64,000 bases of DNA from Pseudomonas fluorescens (GTDB lineage: Bacteria; Pseudomonadota; Gammaproteobacteria; Pseudomonadales; Pseudomonadaceae). Position 1 is the stretch's first letter; each line of letters starts with the position of its first letter. Shown piece by piece: positions 1 through 15,186 of the stretch. Both the position numbers and the translations under genes were made by a program. The stretch spans positions 1-64,000 of the forward strand of contig NZ_MRST01000015.1 in NCBI RefSeq assembly GCF_001902145.1, read 5' to 3'. A model generated the notes under the pieces. The model saw only the letters and a program-made list of their open reading frames with translations, searched no databases and was not told the origin of the DNA.

Positions 1-80
1 GTGAGCTAAACGGGTGCTGGAAAACATGAGTCAAAATCGAGTCTGAAAAATCCGATTATGACTGATGACCGCTAACAGCA

Positions 81-110
81 AGGGGGAGCAAGCTCCCCCT
101 TTGGTTTTTA
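81..110 (+). terminator. Rho-independent terminator of an upstream gene
   Basis: A perfect palindrome (AGGGGGAGC-AA-GCTCCCCCT, 81-100) is followed by TTGGTTTTTA. It probably ends a plus-strand gene lying before the window. Confidence 0.7.
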
Positions 111-150
111 CCGGACACTAGTGACGCAGAGCGTGGGAACGATCAAACAC

Positions 151-459
151 TTAAATAACCGTAAATCCCCATTGTCGCTCCACGTCCTCATCATTACCTT
201 TCGTAGCTGCCGCGACCACGTACTGCAGGGGCTCCAAACCGTTCACCTCAACGCGGAAGGGAGTGCCTGGCCTAGCGCTCACTTCCCCGAGCACCTTTTT
301 ATTCCTCAAATCCCTGATCTCAACAGTCTCCGGAACCGAAGAAGTGATGCGGCCGACAAAGACCAAATCCTTTTCATGCGTATGGCCTCCATCAGGAACA
401 TTGACCCCACCTTGTGTTTCAACGCTGGTAATAAAGGGCCCAAGAGTATTAGTAGCCAT
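151..459 (-). CDS. Ig-like single-domain hypothetical protein
   Basis: A protein of about 102 residues with no signal peptide or membrane segment. It begins MATNTLGPFITSVE and has an alternating polar/hydrophobic pattern (VPDGGHTHEKDLVFVGRI, later GLEPLQYVVAA and a final WGFTVI). This resembles the single bacterial Ig-like beta-sandwich repeats common in fluorescent pseudomonads. The ATG at 459 is preferred because GGAG lies 7 nt upstream; a TTG two codons earlier is possible. The gene stands alone between a terminator and a REPIN-bearing gap. Family assignment rests on general resemblance, and function is unknown. Confidence 0.6.
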   Translation of the reverse strand: MATNTLGPFITSVETQGGVNVPDGGHTHEKDLVFVGRITSSVPETVEIRDLRNKKVLGEVSARPGTPFRVEVNGLEPLQYVVAAATKGNDEDVERQWGFTVI

Positions 460-770
460 GGTCAATCTCCATCACGTAAGTGAGCAGCCAGTGAGCCATG
501 AATGGCGAACGGGGGTAACTGTTAGAACTAACAGGGTACAAAGACTTTTCGATGAGCGGTTCGGACCACTTCAGGAATGGGCGAGGCGTTGGAGCGGTTG
601 GTCAGTGGCGTTGAGGTCGGTGCCAGGTTCTAGAGATGTCGTGGCTATTCTGGCCTATTCGCGAGCAAGCCCGCTCCCACATTTGACCGCATTGCCAAGT
701 CAGGCACCGATCAAAATGTGGGAGCGGGCTTGCTCGCGAATGGGTTTTAACTGGCGCCGGAAGGTTTAAG
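460..770. other. Intergenic gap with one REPIN
   Basis: Apart from the REP pair at 658-741 I see no convincing gene, RNA or promoter here. The reading frames across it are short and lack ribosome-binding sites. Confidence 0.6.
658..741. repeat. REPIN, GCGGGC type, inside-out
   Basis: TTCGCGAGCAAGCCCGCTCC and its reverse complement lie about 35 nt apart. The tails of the two REPs (CCCACA/TGTGGG) face inward, the opposite of the copies at 7455 and 10451. Confidence 0.9.
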
Positions 771-1010
771 CTAGGGCACCTCGTTCAAGTCCAGCACCCG
801 GTCCACCATTAACTGAATACCTTCCAACATCCGGCAAATCGCCAACACAACATCACGCTGTGCGCCAGCGACTTCAAACGCCAGATGGCTCGTGAGTGCC
901 TGCAGAGACGCGATGTCCTGCGAGGTATTGGCGAGTAAGGTTTCGCTATCGATACTGAGTCGTACGCTGAATAACTGATCGGATGGGGGATTGGGACTGT
1001 CTTTGATCAT
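771..1010 (-). CDS. DUF6124-like small protein
   Basis: A 79-residue protein that starts MIKDSPNPPSDQLFSV and contains a helical stretch (ETLLANTSQDIASLQALT) and the C-terminal block MLEGIQLMVDRVLD. This is the pattern of the Pseudomonas-specific DUF6124 family, small proteins of unknown function usually found in several copies per genome. Family members are usually longer, with a segment between the N-terminal MIKD.PNPP motif and the helical core that is missing here, so this is a short version. ATG 1010 is chosen because GAGGAG lies 8 nt upstream; the longer upstream frame has no such site. Confidence 0.75.
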   Translation of the reverse strand: MIKDSPNPPSDQLFSVRLSIDSETLLANTSQDIASLQALTSHLAFEVAGAQRDVVLAICRMLEGIQLMVDRVLDLNEVP

Positions 1011-1021
1011 GGTAATGCTCC

Positions 1022-1198
1022 TCAAAAAATAGGAACTACCAACATCACTTGCAGATGATGGGTGGCAGCTGTGTGCGGGCCTGCAAGACCAAGGAAGGAG
1101 CATCCCGGGTAGACCCAAAGGTCTCCCGCACACAGCCACCATAAAGCGATGACCATGAAAAGCGCCACGATTATAGCGGCGCTTATGAGCTCCAACAT
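1022..1198 (-). CDS. Possible small membrane protein
   Basis: A 58-codon frame beginning MLELISAAIIVALFMVIALW has one clear hydrophobic helix at residues 5-22, followed by a Gly/Pro-rich tail. The ribosome-binding site is weak. It lies just upstream of, and on the same strand as, the DUF6124-like gene. It may be real or a chance frame; no family is recognised. Confidence 0.35.
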   Translation of the reverse strand: MLELISAAIIVALFMVIALWWLCAGDLWVYPGCSFLGLAGPHTAATHHLQVMLVVPIF

Positions 1199-1322
1199 AA
1201 TTTCGGCGGGCTTGCAGTCCCGGTCACTGAATTGGCAGCGACTGACGAAGGTTAGTGGTACCCGTTCCGAGGGACAACCTGAAAGGATTGTCGGAAAGGT
1301 CTGAGGCGCCCGCACCGGCGCC

Positions 1323-1404
1323 ATCGCAGGCAAGCCAGCTCCCACATGGGATAGATGTACGGTCTGACAACGGGGCCAAATGTGGGAGCTGGCTTGCCTG
1401 CGAT
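1323..1404. repeat. REPIN, GCTGGC type, inside-out
   Basis: ATCGCAGGCAAGCCAGCTCC and its reverse complement flank a 34-nt centre. The core differs from the other REPs here (GAGCTGGCTTGCCTGCGAT), so it is a separate REP subfamily. It is the only copy in the window. Confidence 0.85.
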
Positions 1405-1420
1405 TGGCACTTACAGCCAA

Positions 1421-1456
1421 CAAAAAACCCGCTGACCAAAGTGGCCCAGCGGGTTT
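1421..1456 (-). terminator. Terminator of the purL-yqfO unit
   Basis: Read on the minus strand: AACCCGCTG, 11-nt loop, CAGCGGGTT, then TTTTTG. It lies 22 nt after the stop of the YqfO-like gene. Confidence 0.85.
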
Positions 1457-1477
1457 CTTGTTTATGCAGCCAGCCGA

Positions 1478-1789
1478 TCAAAAATCCGCCAACTGCCACA
1501 CCTCATACGCCGGTGTCTCATACGGGTGACTGCGTTTCAAGGCAGCCACAACAGCCACAATCAACTCATCCGCCACCACCAACTCAACCTTCCACTCTTC
1601 AACTACTTCAACCTGACCCACCTGCCCGATAAACGGCTGGCTGCCGTCCAAGGCGCGGAATTGGCCCTGGCCCAGCACTTGCCAGGCGCAGCGGTCGTAG
1701 TCGCCGATGCGCCCGCCACCGGCTGCGAAGACGGCGGTTTTCACCGTCTCCACATGGCTGTCGGGCACGAAGAAGGCGAGCTTGTACAC
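1478..1789 (-). CDS. YqfO/NIF3-like C-terminal domain protein
   Basis: A 103-residue protein starting MYKLAFFVPDSHVETVK, with the GGGRIGDYDRCAWQ and SHPYETPAYEV motifs. These match the YqfO-type domain inserted in NIF3 (NGG1p-interacting factor) proteins, found alone in many proteobacteria. Biochemical role is unknown; the fold is PII-like. It starts with GTG only 4 nt after the purL stop and ends before a terminator, so it is probably the last gene of a purL transcript. Confidence 0.85.
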   Translation of the reverse strand: MYKLAFFVPDSHVETVKTAVFAAGGGRIGDYDRCAWQVLGQGQFRALDGSQPFIGQVGQVEVVEEWKVELVVADELIVAVVAALKRSHPYETPAYEVWQLADF

Positions 1790-1793
1790 GGCC

Positions 1794-4700
1794 TTAGTTC
1801 ACCCACACCCGAGCGTTGCGGAACATGCGCATCCAGGCGCCGTCTTCGTTCCACTCTTCCGGGCGCCACGAGTTCTGCACGGCACGGAACACGCGCTCCG
1901 GGTGCGGCATCATGATGGTCACGCGGCCGTCGCGGCTGGTAAGGCCGGTGATCCCGCGCGGCGAGCCGTTCGGGTTGGCCGGGTAGCTCTCGGTGACCTT
2001 GCCGTGGTTGTCGACGAAACGCAGGGCCACGGTGCCGGACAGGTCGGCTTCAAGCAGCGCTTCTTCGCTGCTGAATTCGGCGTGGCCTTCACCGTGGGCG
2101 ATGGCGATTGGCATGCGCGAACCGGCCATGCCTTGCAGGAAGATCGAGTTGGATTCCTGCACCTGCACCATGGCAACACGGGCTTCGAACTGCTCGGAAC
2201 GGTTGCGCACAAAGTGCGGCCAGAACTCGCTGCCCGGGATCAGTTCGCTGAGGTTGGACATCATCTGGCAACCGTTGCACACACCCAGGGTGAAGCTGTC
2301 GTTGCGTTCGAAGAAGCCCTGGAACGCATCGCGGGCACGGCTGTTGAACAGGGCCGACTTGGCCCAGCCTTCACCGGCACCCAGCACGTCGCCGTAGGAG
2401 AAACCACCACAGGCCACCAGGCCCTTGAACTCGTTGAGGTCAACGCGACCGGCGAGGATGTCGCTCATGTGCACGTCGATCGCATTGAAGCCGGCGCGAT
2501 CGAACGCGGCCGCCATTTCCACCTGGCCGTTGACGCCTTGCTCACGCAGTACGGCAACCTGGGGGCGGATGCCTTTTTTGATGTAAGGCGCGGCGATGTC
2601 CTGGTTGACGTCGAAGCTGAGCATGGTGCTCAGGCCCGGGTTGTCTTCTTCCAGGATCACGTCGAATTCCTGCTCGGCGCAGTCGGCGTTGTCGCGCAGA
2701 CGCTGGATCTGGTAGCTGGTCTCGGCCCACTGGCGTTGCAGCAAACGGCGCTGACCGGTAAAGACCGTGTCGCCGTTGAACGAGATATTGACTTCGCCGT
2801 TGTTGATCGGCTGGCCAATCACCGCCACGCACTCGGCCAGGCCAGCGGCGCTGAATTGTGCGAGTACGTCTGGGGTCGCGTCCTGGCGAACCTGGATCAC
2901 CGCACCCAACTCTTCGTTGAACAGGATGCCGTTGATTTCAGAAGCAGCCTCGGCAACGCTGTCGAGCACGATGTTCAGGCCGCAGTGACCGGCAAATGCC
3001 ATCTCGACGACGCTGGTCAGTAAACCACCGTCGGAACGGTCGTGGTAAGCCAGCAGGTGTCCATCGGCGTTGAGGCCCTGGATTACGGCAAAGAACGCTT
3101 TGAGGTCTTCGGCGTCGTCGACGTCCGGCGCCTGTTTGCCGAGCTTGCCGTGGGTTTGCGCCAGGATCGAAGCGCCCATGCGATTTTGGCCACGGCCCAG
3201 GTCGATCAGGATCAGGTCGGTGGTGCCCTTGTCCATGCGCAGTTGCGGGGTCAGGGTCTGACGGATGTCGGTGACCGGCGCAAAACCGGTGACGATCAGC
3301 GACAGCGGCGAGGTCACGCTCTTGTCGGTGCCATCTTCGTTCCAACGGGTGGCCATGGACATGGAATCCTTGCCCACCGGAATGGTGATACCCAGTTCCG
3401 GGCACAGCTCCATGCCGACGGCTTTGACCGTGTCGTACAGGCGCGCATCTTCACCGGGGTGGCCGGCAGCGGACATCCAGTTGGCCGACAGCTTGATGTC
3501 GGACAGCTTGCCAATACGCGAGGCCGCGATGTTGGTGAGGGTTTCACCAATGGCCATGCGGCCCGACGCCGGAGCGTCCAGCAAGGCCAGCGGTGTGCGC
3601 TCGCCCATGGCCATGGCTTCACCGGTGTAGACGTCGAAGCTGGTGGCGGTGACGGCAACGTCAGCCACTGGAACCTGCCACGGGCCGACCATTTGGTCAC
3701 GGGCAACCAGGCCGGTGATGGTGCGGTCGCCGATGGTGATCAGGAAGCTTTTGCTCGCCACGGCCGGGTGGTGCAGCACGCGTTCGATGCTGTTGGCCAG
3801 GTCCAGCGTGCTTGGGTCGAAATCATCGCCCAGTTCGGCTTCACGGTTGGCCGAACGGTGCATGCGCGGAGCCTTGCCCAGCAGCACTTCCAACGGCATG
3901 TCCACGGGGCTGTTGCCGAAGTGGCTGTCGGTGACGGTCAGTTGCGGCTCGGCAGTGGCTTCGCCGACCACGGCAAACGGGCAACGCTCGCGTTCGCAGA
4001 TGGCCTGGAAGCGTGCGAAGTCTTCAGGACCGACGGCCAGTACGTAGCGTTCCTGGGATTCGTTACTCCAGATTTCGTGCGGGGCCATGCCCGGCTCGTC
4101 GGTTGGAATGTTGCGCAGTTCGAAACGGCCACCACGCTCGCCATCGTTGACCAGTTCCGGGAAGGCGTTGGACAAACCACCGGCGCCGACGTCGTGGATG
4201 AAGCTGATCGGGTTCTTGTCACCCAACTGCCAGCAACGGTCGATGACTTCCTGGCAGCGGCGCTCCATCTCAGGGTTTTCGCGCTGTACGGAAGCGAAGT
4301 CCAGGTCAGCCGAGCTGGTGCCGGTGGCCATGGAAGAGGCCGCACCGCCGCCCAGGCCGATCAGCATCGCCGGGCCGCCGAGCACGATCAGCTTGGAGCC
4401 GACCAGAATCTCGCCTTTCTTGACGTGTTCTTCACGGATGTTGCCCATGCCGCCGGCCAACATGATCGGCTTGTGATAGCCGCGCACTTCATCGCCACGC
4501 GGGGTGGTGATGGACTGTTCGAAGGTACGGAAGTAGCCGGTGAGCGCCGGGCGCCCGAATTCGTTGTTGAACGCGGCGCCGCCCAGCGGGCCTTCGATCA
4601 TGATGTCCAGCGCGGTGACGATGCGCTCAGGCTTGCCGTACGGCACTTCCCACGGCTGTTCGAAGCCCGGGATCTGCAGGTTGGACACGGTGAAACCGGT

Positions 4701-5690
4701 GAGGCCCGCCTTGGGCTTGGCGCCACGACCTGTTGCACCTTCATCGCGGATTTCGCCACCGGAACCGGTAGCTGCGCCCGGGAACGGGGCAATGGCGGTC
4801 GGGTGGTTGTGGGTTTCAACCTTCATCAGGATGTGCACCGGCTCCTGCACCGCGCCGTACTGGCGGGTTTCCGGGTCCGGGAAGAAACGGCCGGCGACGG
4901 AGCCGACGATCACCGAGGCGTTGTCCTTATAAGCCGACAGAACGCCTTCGCTGTGCATCACGTAGGTGTTCTTGATCATGCCGAACAGGCTTTTTTCCTG
5001 GCTTTGGCCGTCGATGTCCCAACTGGCGTTGAAGATTTTGTGACGGCAGTGCTCGGAGTTGGCCTGGGCGAACATCATCAGTTCGATGTCGTGCGGGTTG
5101 CGCTTCAAGCCGGTGAAGGCGTTGACCAGGTAGTCGATCTCGTCTTCGGCCAGGGCAAGGCCCAGTTCGGTGTTGGCCTTCTCGAGGGCGGCGCGGCCAC
5201 CGCCCAGCACGTCAATCGCGGTGAGCGGCTTGGGTTCGGCATGGCTGAACAGCCCGGAAGCCTGTTCCAGCTGGCTGACGATGATCTGGGTCATGCGGTC
5301 GTGCAGGCTGCTGGCGATCAGCTCGGCTTCGGCATCGCTGAACTGGCCAGCGACGTAGAAGGCGATACCACGTTCCAGGCGCTGGATTTTATCCAGGCCG
5401 CAGTTGCGGGCGATGTCGCTGGCCTTGCTCGACCAGGGCGAGATGGTGCCGAACCGTGGCAGAACCAGGAACAAGCGGCCAGTCGGCTCTTGAACGGGAA
5501 CGCTTGGGCCGTACTTCAGAAGGCGTGCCAGCACTTGCTGTTCGTCGGCGGTCAAGACGCCGGTTACGTCGGCGAAGTGAGCAAATTCAGCGTACAGGCC
5601 TGTAACAGCTGGAACCTTCTGGCTCAGTTGCTCAAGGAGTTTGCTGTGGCGAAAGGCAGAAAGGGCAGGAGCGCCGCGCAGGATCAACAT
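1794..5690 (-). CDS. purL: Phosphoribosylformylglycinamidine synthase
   Basis: The large single-chain form (1298 residues) of the enzyme that converts FGAR, glutamine and ATP to FGAM in purine synthesis. The synthetase part carries [20 protein letters not shown] and [19 protein letters not shown]. The C-terminal class I glutaminase has its nucleophile in [15 protein letters not shown] and the His/Glu pair in [10 protein letters not shown]. Length is normal for gammaproteobacteria. It is divergent from mltF, an order shared with E. coli, and runs 4 nt into the YqfO-like gene. A TAGAAT hexamer on the minus strand (5733-5738) is a candidate -10. Confidence 0.98.
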   Translation of the reverse strand: MLILRGAPALSAFRHSKLLEQLSQKVPAVTGLYAEFAHFADVTGVLTADEQQVLARLLKYGPSVPVQEPTGRLFLVLPRFGTISPWSSKASDIARNCGLDKIQRLERGIAFYVAGQFSDAEAELIASSLHDRMTQIIVSQLEQASGLFSHAEPKPLTAIDVLGGGRAALEKANTELGLALAEDEIDYLVNAFTGLKRNPHDIELMMFAQANSEHCRHKIFNASWDIDGQSQEKSLFGMIKNTYVMHSEGVLSAYKDNASVIVGSVAGRFFPDPETRQYGAVQEPVHILMKVETHNHPTAIAPFPGAATGSGGEIRDEGATGRGAKPKAGLTGFTVSNLQIPGFEQPWEVPYGKPERIVTALDIMIEGPLGGAAFNNEFGRPALTGYFRTFEQSITTPRGDEVRGYHKPIMLAGGMGNIREEHVKKGEILVGSKLIVLGGPAMLIGLGGGAASSMATGTSSADLDFASVQRENPEMERRCQEVIDRCWQLGDKNPISFIHDVGAGGLSNAFPELVNDGERGGRFELRNIPTDEPGMAPHEIWSNESQERYVLAVGPEDFARFQAICERERCPFAVVGEATAEPQLTVTDSHFGNSPVDMPLEVLLGKAPRMHRSANREAELGDDFDPSTLDLANSIERVLHHPAVASKSFLITIGDRTITGLVARDQMVGPWQVPVADVAVTATSFDVYTGEAMAMGERTPLALLDAPASGRMAIGETLTNIAASRIGKLSDIKLSANWMSAAGHPGEDARLYDTVKAVGMELCPELGITIPVGKDSMSMATRWNEDGTDKSVTSPLSLIVTGFAPVTDIRQTLTPQLRMDKGTTDLILIDLGRGQNRMGASILAQTHGKLGKQAPDVDDAEDLKAFFAVIQGLNADGHLLAYHDRSDGGLLTSVVEMAFAGHCGLNIVLDSVAEAASEINGILFNEELGAVIQVRQDATPDVLAQFSAAGLAECVAVIGQPINNGEVNISFNGDTVFTGQRRLLQRQWAETSYQIQRLRDNADCAEQEFDVILEEDNPGLSTMLSFDVNQDIAAPYIKKGIRPQVAVLREQGVNGQVEMAAAFDRAGFNAIDVHMSDILAGRVDLNEFKGLVACGGFSYGDVLGAGEGWAKSALFNSRARDAFQGFFERNDSFTLGVCNGCQMMSNLSELIPGSEFWPHFVRNRSEQFEARVAMVQVQESNSIFLQGMAGSRMPIAIAHGEGHAEFSSEEALLEADLSGTVALRFVDNHGKVTESYPANPNGSPRGITGLTSRDGRVTIMMPHPERVFRAVQNSWRPEEWNEDGAWMRMFRNARVWVN

Positions 5691-5739
5691 CTTCGGGACA
5701 GCCTCGGGAAGGGGTGTGCTTTGAGGCCGTGCATTCTAG

Positions 5740-7437
<1,698 letters not shown>

Positions 7438-7454
7438 AAACACCACATACCTCA

Positions 7455-7544
7455 TGTGGGAGCGGGCTTGCTCGCGAAGGCGGTGTGTCAGTCAATACAT
7501 GTGCTGACTGACACACCGCCTTCGCGAGCAAGCCCGCTCCCACA
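7455..7544. repeat. REPIN with 40-bp perfect arms
   Basis: Two 40-nt arms beginning TGTGGGAGCGGGCTTGCTCG are exact reverse complements around a 10-nt loop (ATACATGTGC). It sits between the convergent mltF and EIIB-like genes, where such a hairpin could stop transcription from both sides. Confidence 0.95.
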
Positions 7545-7562
7545 TTTGGATCTTCACTTGGC

Positions 7563-7841
7563 TTAGAGGCCGGTGAGCAGATGGACCACCCCACCCGTCA
7601 ACACCATCACTGCCGGTATACCCGCTGCCTTCAACGCCGACTCATCCAAACGCCCCGCCTCTCGCAATTGCACGCGCACCCGCGTGAGTGCCACGCGCTG
7701 CTGTGACGTGACGTTCCCCTCCCCGCCCAATGCACTCACCACATCGGCCGGCAACAGGCTCGGGATCGTCGGCGTGACCGTCTCGGCCACCAAATCCGGC
7801 GTCAGGGCTTTCCAGAACGCCCGCTGCAATTTCTCGAACAT
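7563..7841 (-). CDS. EIIB-like PTS protein lacking its cysteine
   Basis: A 92-residue protein resembling the EIIB domain of glucose-family PTS permeases: VVSALGGEGNVTSQQ, ALTRVRVQL, then AVMVLTGGVVHLLTG. The phospho-acceptor cysteine of the family (C of C-x-T-R-L-R, present as Cys28 in TreP in this operon) is replaced by Ala51, and the protein contains no cysteine. It therefore cannot pass phosphate in the usual way. The chosen ATG has GGAG 8 nt upstream; a TTG two codons earlier overlaps the stop of the preceding gene. It is the last gene of the trehalose operon. A regulatory or structural role is inference. Confidence 0.8.
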   Translation of the reverse strand: MFEKLQRAFWKALTPDLVAETVTPTIPSLLPADVVSALGGEGNVTSQQRVALTRVRVQLREAGRLDESALKAAGIPAVMVLTGGVVHLLTGL

Positions 7842-7843
7842 GC

Positions 7844-10378
<2,535 letters not shown>

Positions 10379-10450
10379 GACTTCACCTGTTCGTGTTGTT
10401 CTTTAAAAATCATTGAGTCGATGCAAGGTTAGGGATGACGAAGATCAAAG

Positions 10451-10539
10451 GTGGGAGCGGGCTTGCTCGCGAAAGCGGTGTATCAGGCGACACGTTCATT
10501 GACTGACCCACTGCATTCGCGAGCAAGCCCGCTCCCACA
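10451..10539. repeat. REPIN, GCGGGC type
   Basis: GTGGGAGCGGGCTTGCTCGC and its reverse complement enclose about 40 nt. It lies in the 185-nt gap between the porin and the EIIA-HPr-EI gene, inside the trehalose operon. Confidence 0.92.
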
Positions 10540-10563
10540 CTGGCCCGCGTACACCTAACCGGG

Positions 10564-11796
<1,233 letters not shown>

Positions 11797-11841
11797 TTAT
11801 TTTTATTGTTTTTTCTTACTGTCTTGCGTGACGCGATCACC

Positions 11842-11941
11842 TGTAGGAGCGAGCTTGCTCACTAAGAACTTGCAGCCTCCACGCAACACTCGGAGGGGCG
11901 CGTTATCGTTGACGATCTTCGCGAGCAAGCTCGCTCCTACA
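11842..11941. repeat. REPIN, GCGAGC type, one arm degenerate
   Basis: The left arm, GTAGGAGCGAGCTTGCTCAC, has lost its terminal GCGAA; the right arm is intact. It lies between treC and lamB. Confidence 0.9.
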
Positions 11942-11949
11942 GGGGTATT

Positions 11950-13596
11950 TCAGCCAGTCAGGTGCAGCACAAACGATTCGTAAGGGCGCAACACCACCGT
12001 GCTCGTGCGCAGCGGGCAGTCGGGGTAGTTGCTGATCAGCAGGCGTTGCTCGTTCGCGGCGTTGATGACGCCTTCGGGCAGTTGAATCTCGCACGACGAT
12101 CCATAGAAGTTATTGAGTACCAACAGGCGCTCGCCATGGCCTTCACGCAGGTACGCCCAGACCTGGCGATGGTCTTGTAACAACGGGCGGTAAACACCTT
12201 GCTGTATCAGCGGTTCGCGACGGCGCAGGTCGATCAGCCTGCGGTAGTGATGCAACACCGAATCCGGGTCATCCATCTGGCTGTGGACATTGATCTGCAC
12301 AGCATTCGCGGGAATGCCGATCCAGGGTTCACCGCGGCTGAACCCGGCGTTCGCTTCGGTGCTCCACTGCATCGGCGTACGCCCGTTGTCGCGGGACTTC
12401 TGCATGATCGCCGCCATGCTCGAGGCTTCGGACTCTCCCGCGTCGCGCTTGAGCCGGAAGATGTTCAGGGTTTCCACATCGCGGTATTGGGAGATGCTGT
12501 CGAAGCCTGGATTGGTCATGCCCAATTCTTCGCCCTGATACACATACGGCGTGCCCTGCAGAAAGTGCAGCGCCGTGGCGAGCATCTTGGCCGAGACCAC
12601 GCGGTATTCGCCGTCGTCACCAAAGCGCGAGACCACACGTGGCTGGTCGTGGTTGCACCAGAACAACGCGTTCCAACCGCCACCGGCCTGCATGCCCATC
12701 TGCCAGTCGGAGAAAATCTGCTTGAGTTGCAGGAAATCAAAGTCGGCCTTCACCCACTTCTGCAGGTTCGGGTAATCGACTTTCAGGTGATGGAAGTTGA
12801 AGGTCATCGACAGCTCTTTCGACGCTGGATTGGAGTAACGAATGCAGTGTTCCAGGCGGGTGGATGACATCTCGCCCACGTTGATCAGGTCATGGCCTTC
12901 AAAGACTTCACGGTGCATTTGCTGCAGGTACTCATGCACGTTCGGGCCGTCGGTGTAGAAGCGGCGGCCGTCGCTGTGGTCCTCGGGGAAGTCGGCGGGC
13001 TTGGAGATCAGGTTGATCACATCCAGGCGGAACCCACCCACGCCTTTGTCACGCCAGAAGCGCATCATCTTGAACACTTCAGCGCGCACCTGGGGGTTGT
13101 CCCAGTTGAGGTCGGCCTGGGTATGGTCGAACAGATGCAGGTAGTACTGGCCAGTCTGCGCTTCGTATTCCCAGGCCGAGCCGCCGAACTTGGATTCCCA
13201 GTTGTTCGGCTGGTCGCGCCAGATGTAGAAGTCGCGGTAGGGGTTGTCGAGGCTGCTGCGTGCTTGCTGGAACCATTCGTGTTCGATGGAGGTGTGGTTG
13301 ACCACGATGTCGAGCATCAGCTTGATACCACGCTTGGCGGCTTCGCTGATCAGCAGGTCGCAATCGGCCATGGTGCCGTAGCTGGGGTCGATGGCGTAGT
13401 AGTCGCTGATGTCGTAGCCGTTGTCGCGCTGGGGCGAGCGCAGGAACGGGGTGACCCACAGGCAATCCACGCCCAGCCACTTGAGGTAGTCGAGTTTGTC
13501 CACGATGCCCAACAGGTCACCGGTGGCGTTACCCGCGTGGCTGTGGAAGCTTTTGGGGTAGATCTGGTAGATCACCGAGTGTTGCCAGGTTTGCAT
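11950..13596 (-). CDS. treC: Trehalose-6-phosphate hydrolase
   Basis: A 548-residue GH13 enzyme that splits trehalose 6-phosphate, delivered by the PTS, into glucose and glucose 6-phosphate. It begins MQTWQHSVIYQIYPKSF and shows the GH13 conserved blocks LMLDIVVNHTS, GFRLDVINLI (nucleophile Asp), NVGEMSS (acid/base Glu) and WCNHDQPR. ATG 13596 is preferred over the ATG five codons earlier because AAGGA lies 7 nt upstream. It follows treP by 56 nt. Confidence 0.95.
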   Translation of the reverse strand: MQTWQHSVIYQIYPKSFHSHAGNATGDLLGIVDKLDYLKWLGVDCLWVTPFLRSPQRDNGYDISDYYAIDPSYGTMADCDLLISEAAKRGIKLMLDIVVNHTSIEHEWFQQARSSLDNPYRDFYIWRDQPNNWESKFGGSAWEYEAQTGQYYLHLFDHTQADLNWDNPQVRAEVFKMMRFWRDKGVGGFRLDVINLISKPADFPEDHSDGRRFYTDGPNVHEYLQQMHREVFEGHDLINVGEMSSTRLEHCIRYSNPASKELSMTFNFHHLKVDYPNLQKWVKADFDFLQLKQIFSDWQMGMQAGGGWNALFWCNHDQPRVVSRFGDDGEYRVVSAKMLATALHFLQGTPYVYQGEELGMTNPGFDSISQYRDVETLNIFRLKRDAGESEASSMAAIMQKSRDNGRTPMQWSTEANAGFSRGEPWIGIPANAVQINVHSQMDDPDSVLHHYRRLIDLRRREPLIQQGVYRPLLQDHRQVWAYLREGHGERLLVLNNFYGSSCEIQLPEGVINAANEQRLLISNYPDCPLRTSTVVLRPYESFVLHLTG

Positions 13597-13652
13597 GGTG
13601 GGTTCCTTCATTGGAGTTTGGTGCTGGACTTACTGGCCTGCGATAGCGACCT

Positions 13653-15095
13653 TCAGGCGACCCGGTAACCAGGCCGAACGATCTTCATGCTCAACATGCA
13701 AGTCAGCGCAAACGGCACGACCATCGCCACGACCATGCCAATCACGAACATCGGAATGGCGCTCGGCACAATCGAGATAAACCCGGGTAGCCCGCCGACG
13801 CCGATGGCCGAGGCCGTCACCTTGTTCAACGACAGGAAAATACTGCCCAGTGCCGAGCCCAGCAGGGCGGCGTAGAACGGAAACTTGAAGCGCAGGTTCA
13901 CCCCGAACATCGCGGGCTCGGTGATGCCGAAGTAAGCGGAAATCGCCGAGGTCGAGGCCATGCTTTTGTCCCGCGCGTTGCGGGTCATGTAGAACACCCC
14001 TAGCGCGGCGCTGCCCTGGGCCAGGTTGGACATGACGATCATCGGCCAGATAAAGGTGCTGCCCTGGGTGGAAATCAGCTGCAGGTCGACGGCGAGAAAC
14101 ATGTGGTGCATGCCGGTGATCACCAGCGGCGCGTAGAGCAGGCCGAAAATCGCGCCGCCGACCATGGGGGCGATCTCGAACAGGGTGACCAGGCCTTCGG
14201 TGATCAGGATGCCGAGGTGACGGGTCACCGGGCCGATGATCGCCAGGGCCAGCACGCCGGTGACGACGATGGTGGTGATCGGCACCACCAGCAGTTGAAT
14301 GGCATTCGGTACCCGCGCTCGCAGCCACTTCTCGATCACGCTCATCACAAAGGCGGCCATCAGGATCGGCAGGATCTGCCCCTGGTAGCCGACCTTCTCG
14401 ATCTGGAACCAGCCGAAGATATCGAAGTACGGCAGGCTCTGGCCGTCGAGACCGGCGACCGCCTTGCCGTAGTTCCAGGCGTTGAGCAGGTCCGGGTGCA
14501 CCAGCATCAGGCCCAGGACGATGCCCAGGATTTCACTACCGCCGAACCGCTTGGCCGCCGACCAGCCCACCAGCGCCGGCAGGAACACGAAGGAGGTGTT
14601 GGCCATCAGGTTGATCAGGCTCCACAGGCCATCCAGGTTCGGGTAGGCCTCCAGCAGCGTCTTGCCTTCGATGAACATGCCCTTGGCGCCCATCAGGTTG
14701 TTCACGCCCATCAACAGGCCGGCAATGATCAGCGCCGGCAGGATCGGCATGAACACATCGGAGAACACCCGCACCAGACGCTGCATGGGGTTGGTCTTAT
14801 CGCCCCCGGCTTTCTTCACGTCGGCAATGGTCGAGGCAGCAAGACCGGTCAATTCGCGCAGGGCGGCGTAGACCTTTTCCACTTCGCCGGGGCCGATCAC
14901 CACCTGGAACAGGCCGCCGGTAAAGAACGAGCCCTTGACCAGGTCGACCTGGTTCAGGGCATTGCCGTTGACCAGGCTTGGGTCCTTGAGCGCCAGGCGC
15001 AGGCGGGTTACGCAATGGGCAGCTTGCTCAAGGTTTTCGCGGCCCCCGAGGTTGTCGAGGATCTCGCGGGCAATCGTTGAATAGTCGTGGCTCAT
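13653..15095 (-). CDS. treP: Trehalose-specific PTS EIIBC permease
   Basis: A 480-residue inner-membrane permease that takes up trehalose as trehalose 6-phosphate. The N-terminal EIIB domain carries phospho-Cys28 (AAHCVTRLRLAL). From about residue 105 on, hydrophobic helices form the EIIC channel, with GMHHMFLAVDLQL and FGITEPAMFGVNLR typical of sucrose/trehalose-type permeases. It has no EIIA domain, which the fusion protein of the operon supplies. First gene of the operon, divergent from treR. Confidence 0.95.
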   Translation of the reverse strand: MSHDYSTIAREILDNLGGRENLEQAAHCVTRLRLALKDPSLVNGNALNQVDLVKGSFFTGGLFQVVIGPGEVEKVYAALRELTGLAASTIADVKKAGGDKTNPMQRLVRVFSDVFMPILPALIIAGLLMGVNNLMGAKGMFIEGKTLLEAYPNLDGLWSLINLMANTSFVFLPALVGWSAAKRFGGSEILGIVLGLMLVHPDLLNAWNYGKAVAGLDGQSLPYFDIFGWFQIEKVGYQGQILPILMAAFVMSVIEKWLRARVPNAIQLLVVPITTIVVTGVLALAIIGPVTRHLGILITEGLVTLFEIAPMVGGAIFGLLYAPLVITGMHHMFLAVDLQLISTQGSTFIWPMIVMSNLAQGSAALGVFYMTRNARDKSMASTSAISAYFGITEPAMFGVNLRFKFPFYAALLGSALGSIFLSLNKVTASAIGVGGLPGFISIVPSAIPMFVIGMVVAMVVPFALTCMLSMKIVRPGYRVA

Positions 15096-15157
15096 GCTCG
15101 TTTTCCACTGTGATTGTTTTTATGGGTGGCAGTCGTTGGCAGCACGCCGAGGAGGGA

Positions 15158-15186
15158 AAAGTACTCGTCTGTACGAGTTAAATCAA
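15158..15186 (-). promoter_or_regulatory. Candidate treP promoter
   Basis: On the minus strand TTGATT (15181-15186) and TACTTT (15158-15163) are spaced by 17 nt. The spacer contains the first operator palindrome, so bound repressor would cover the promoter. Confidence 0.55.
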
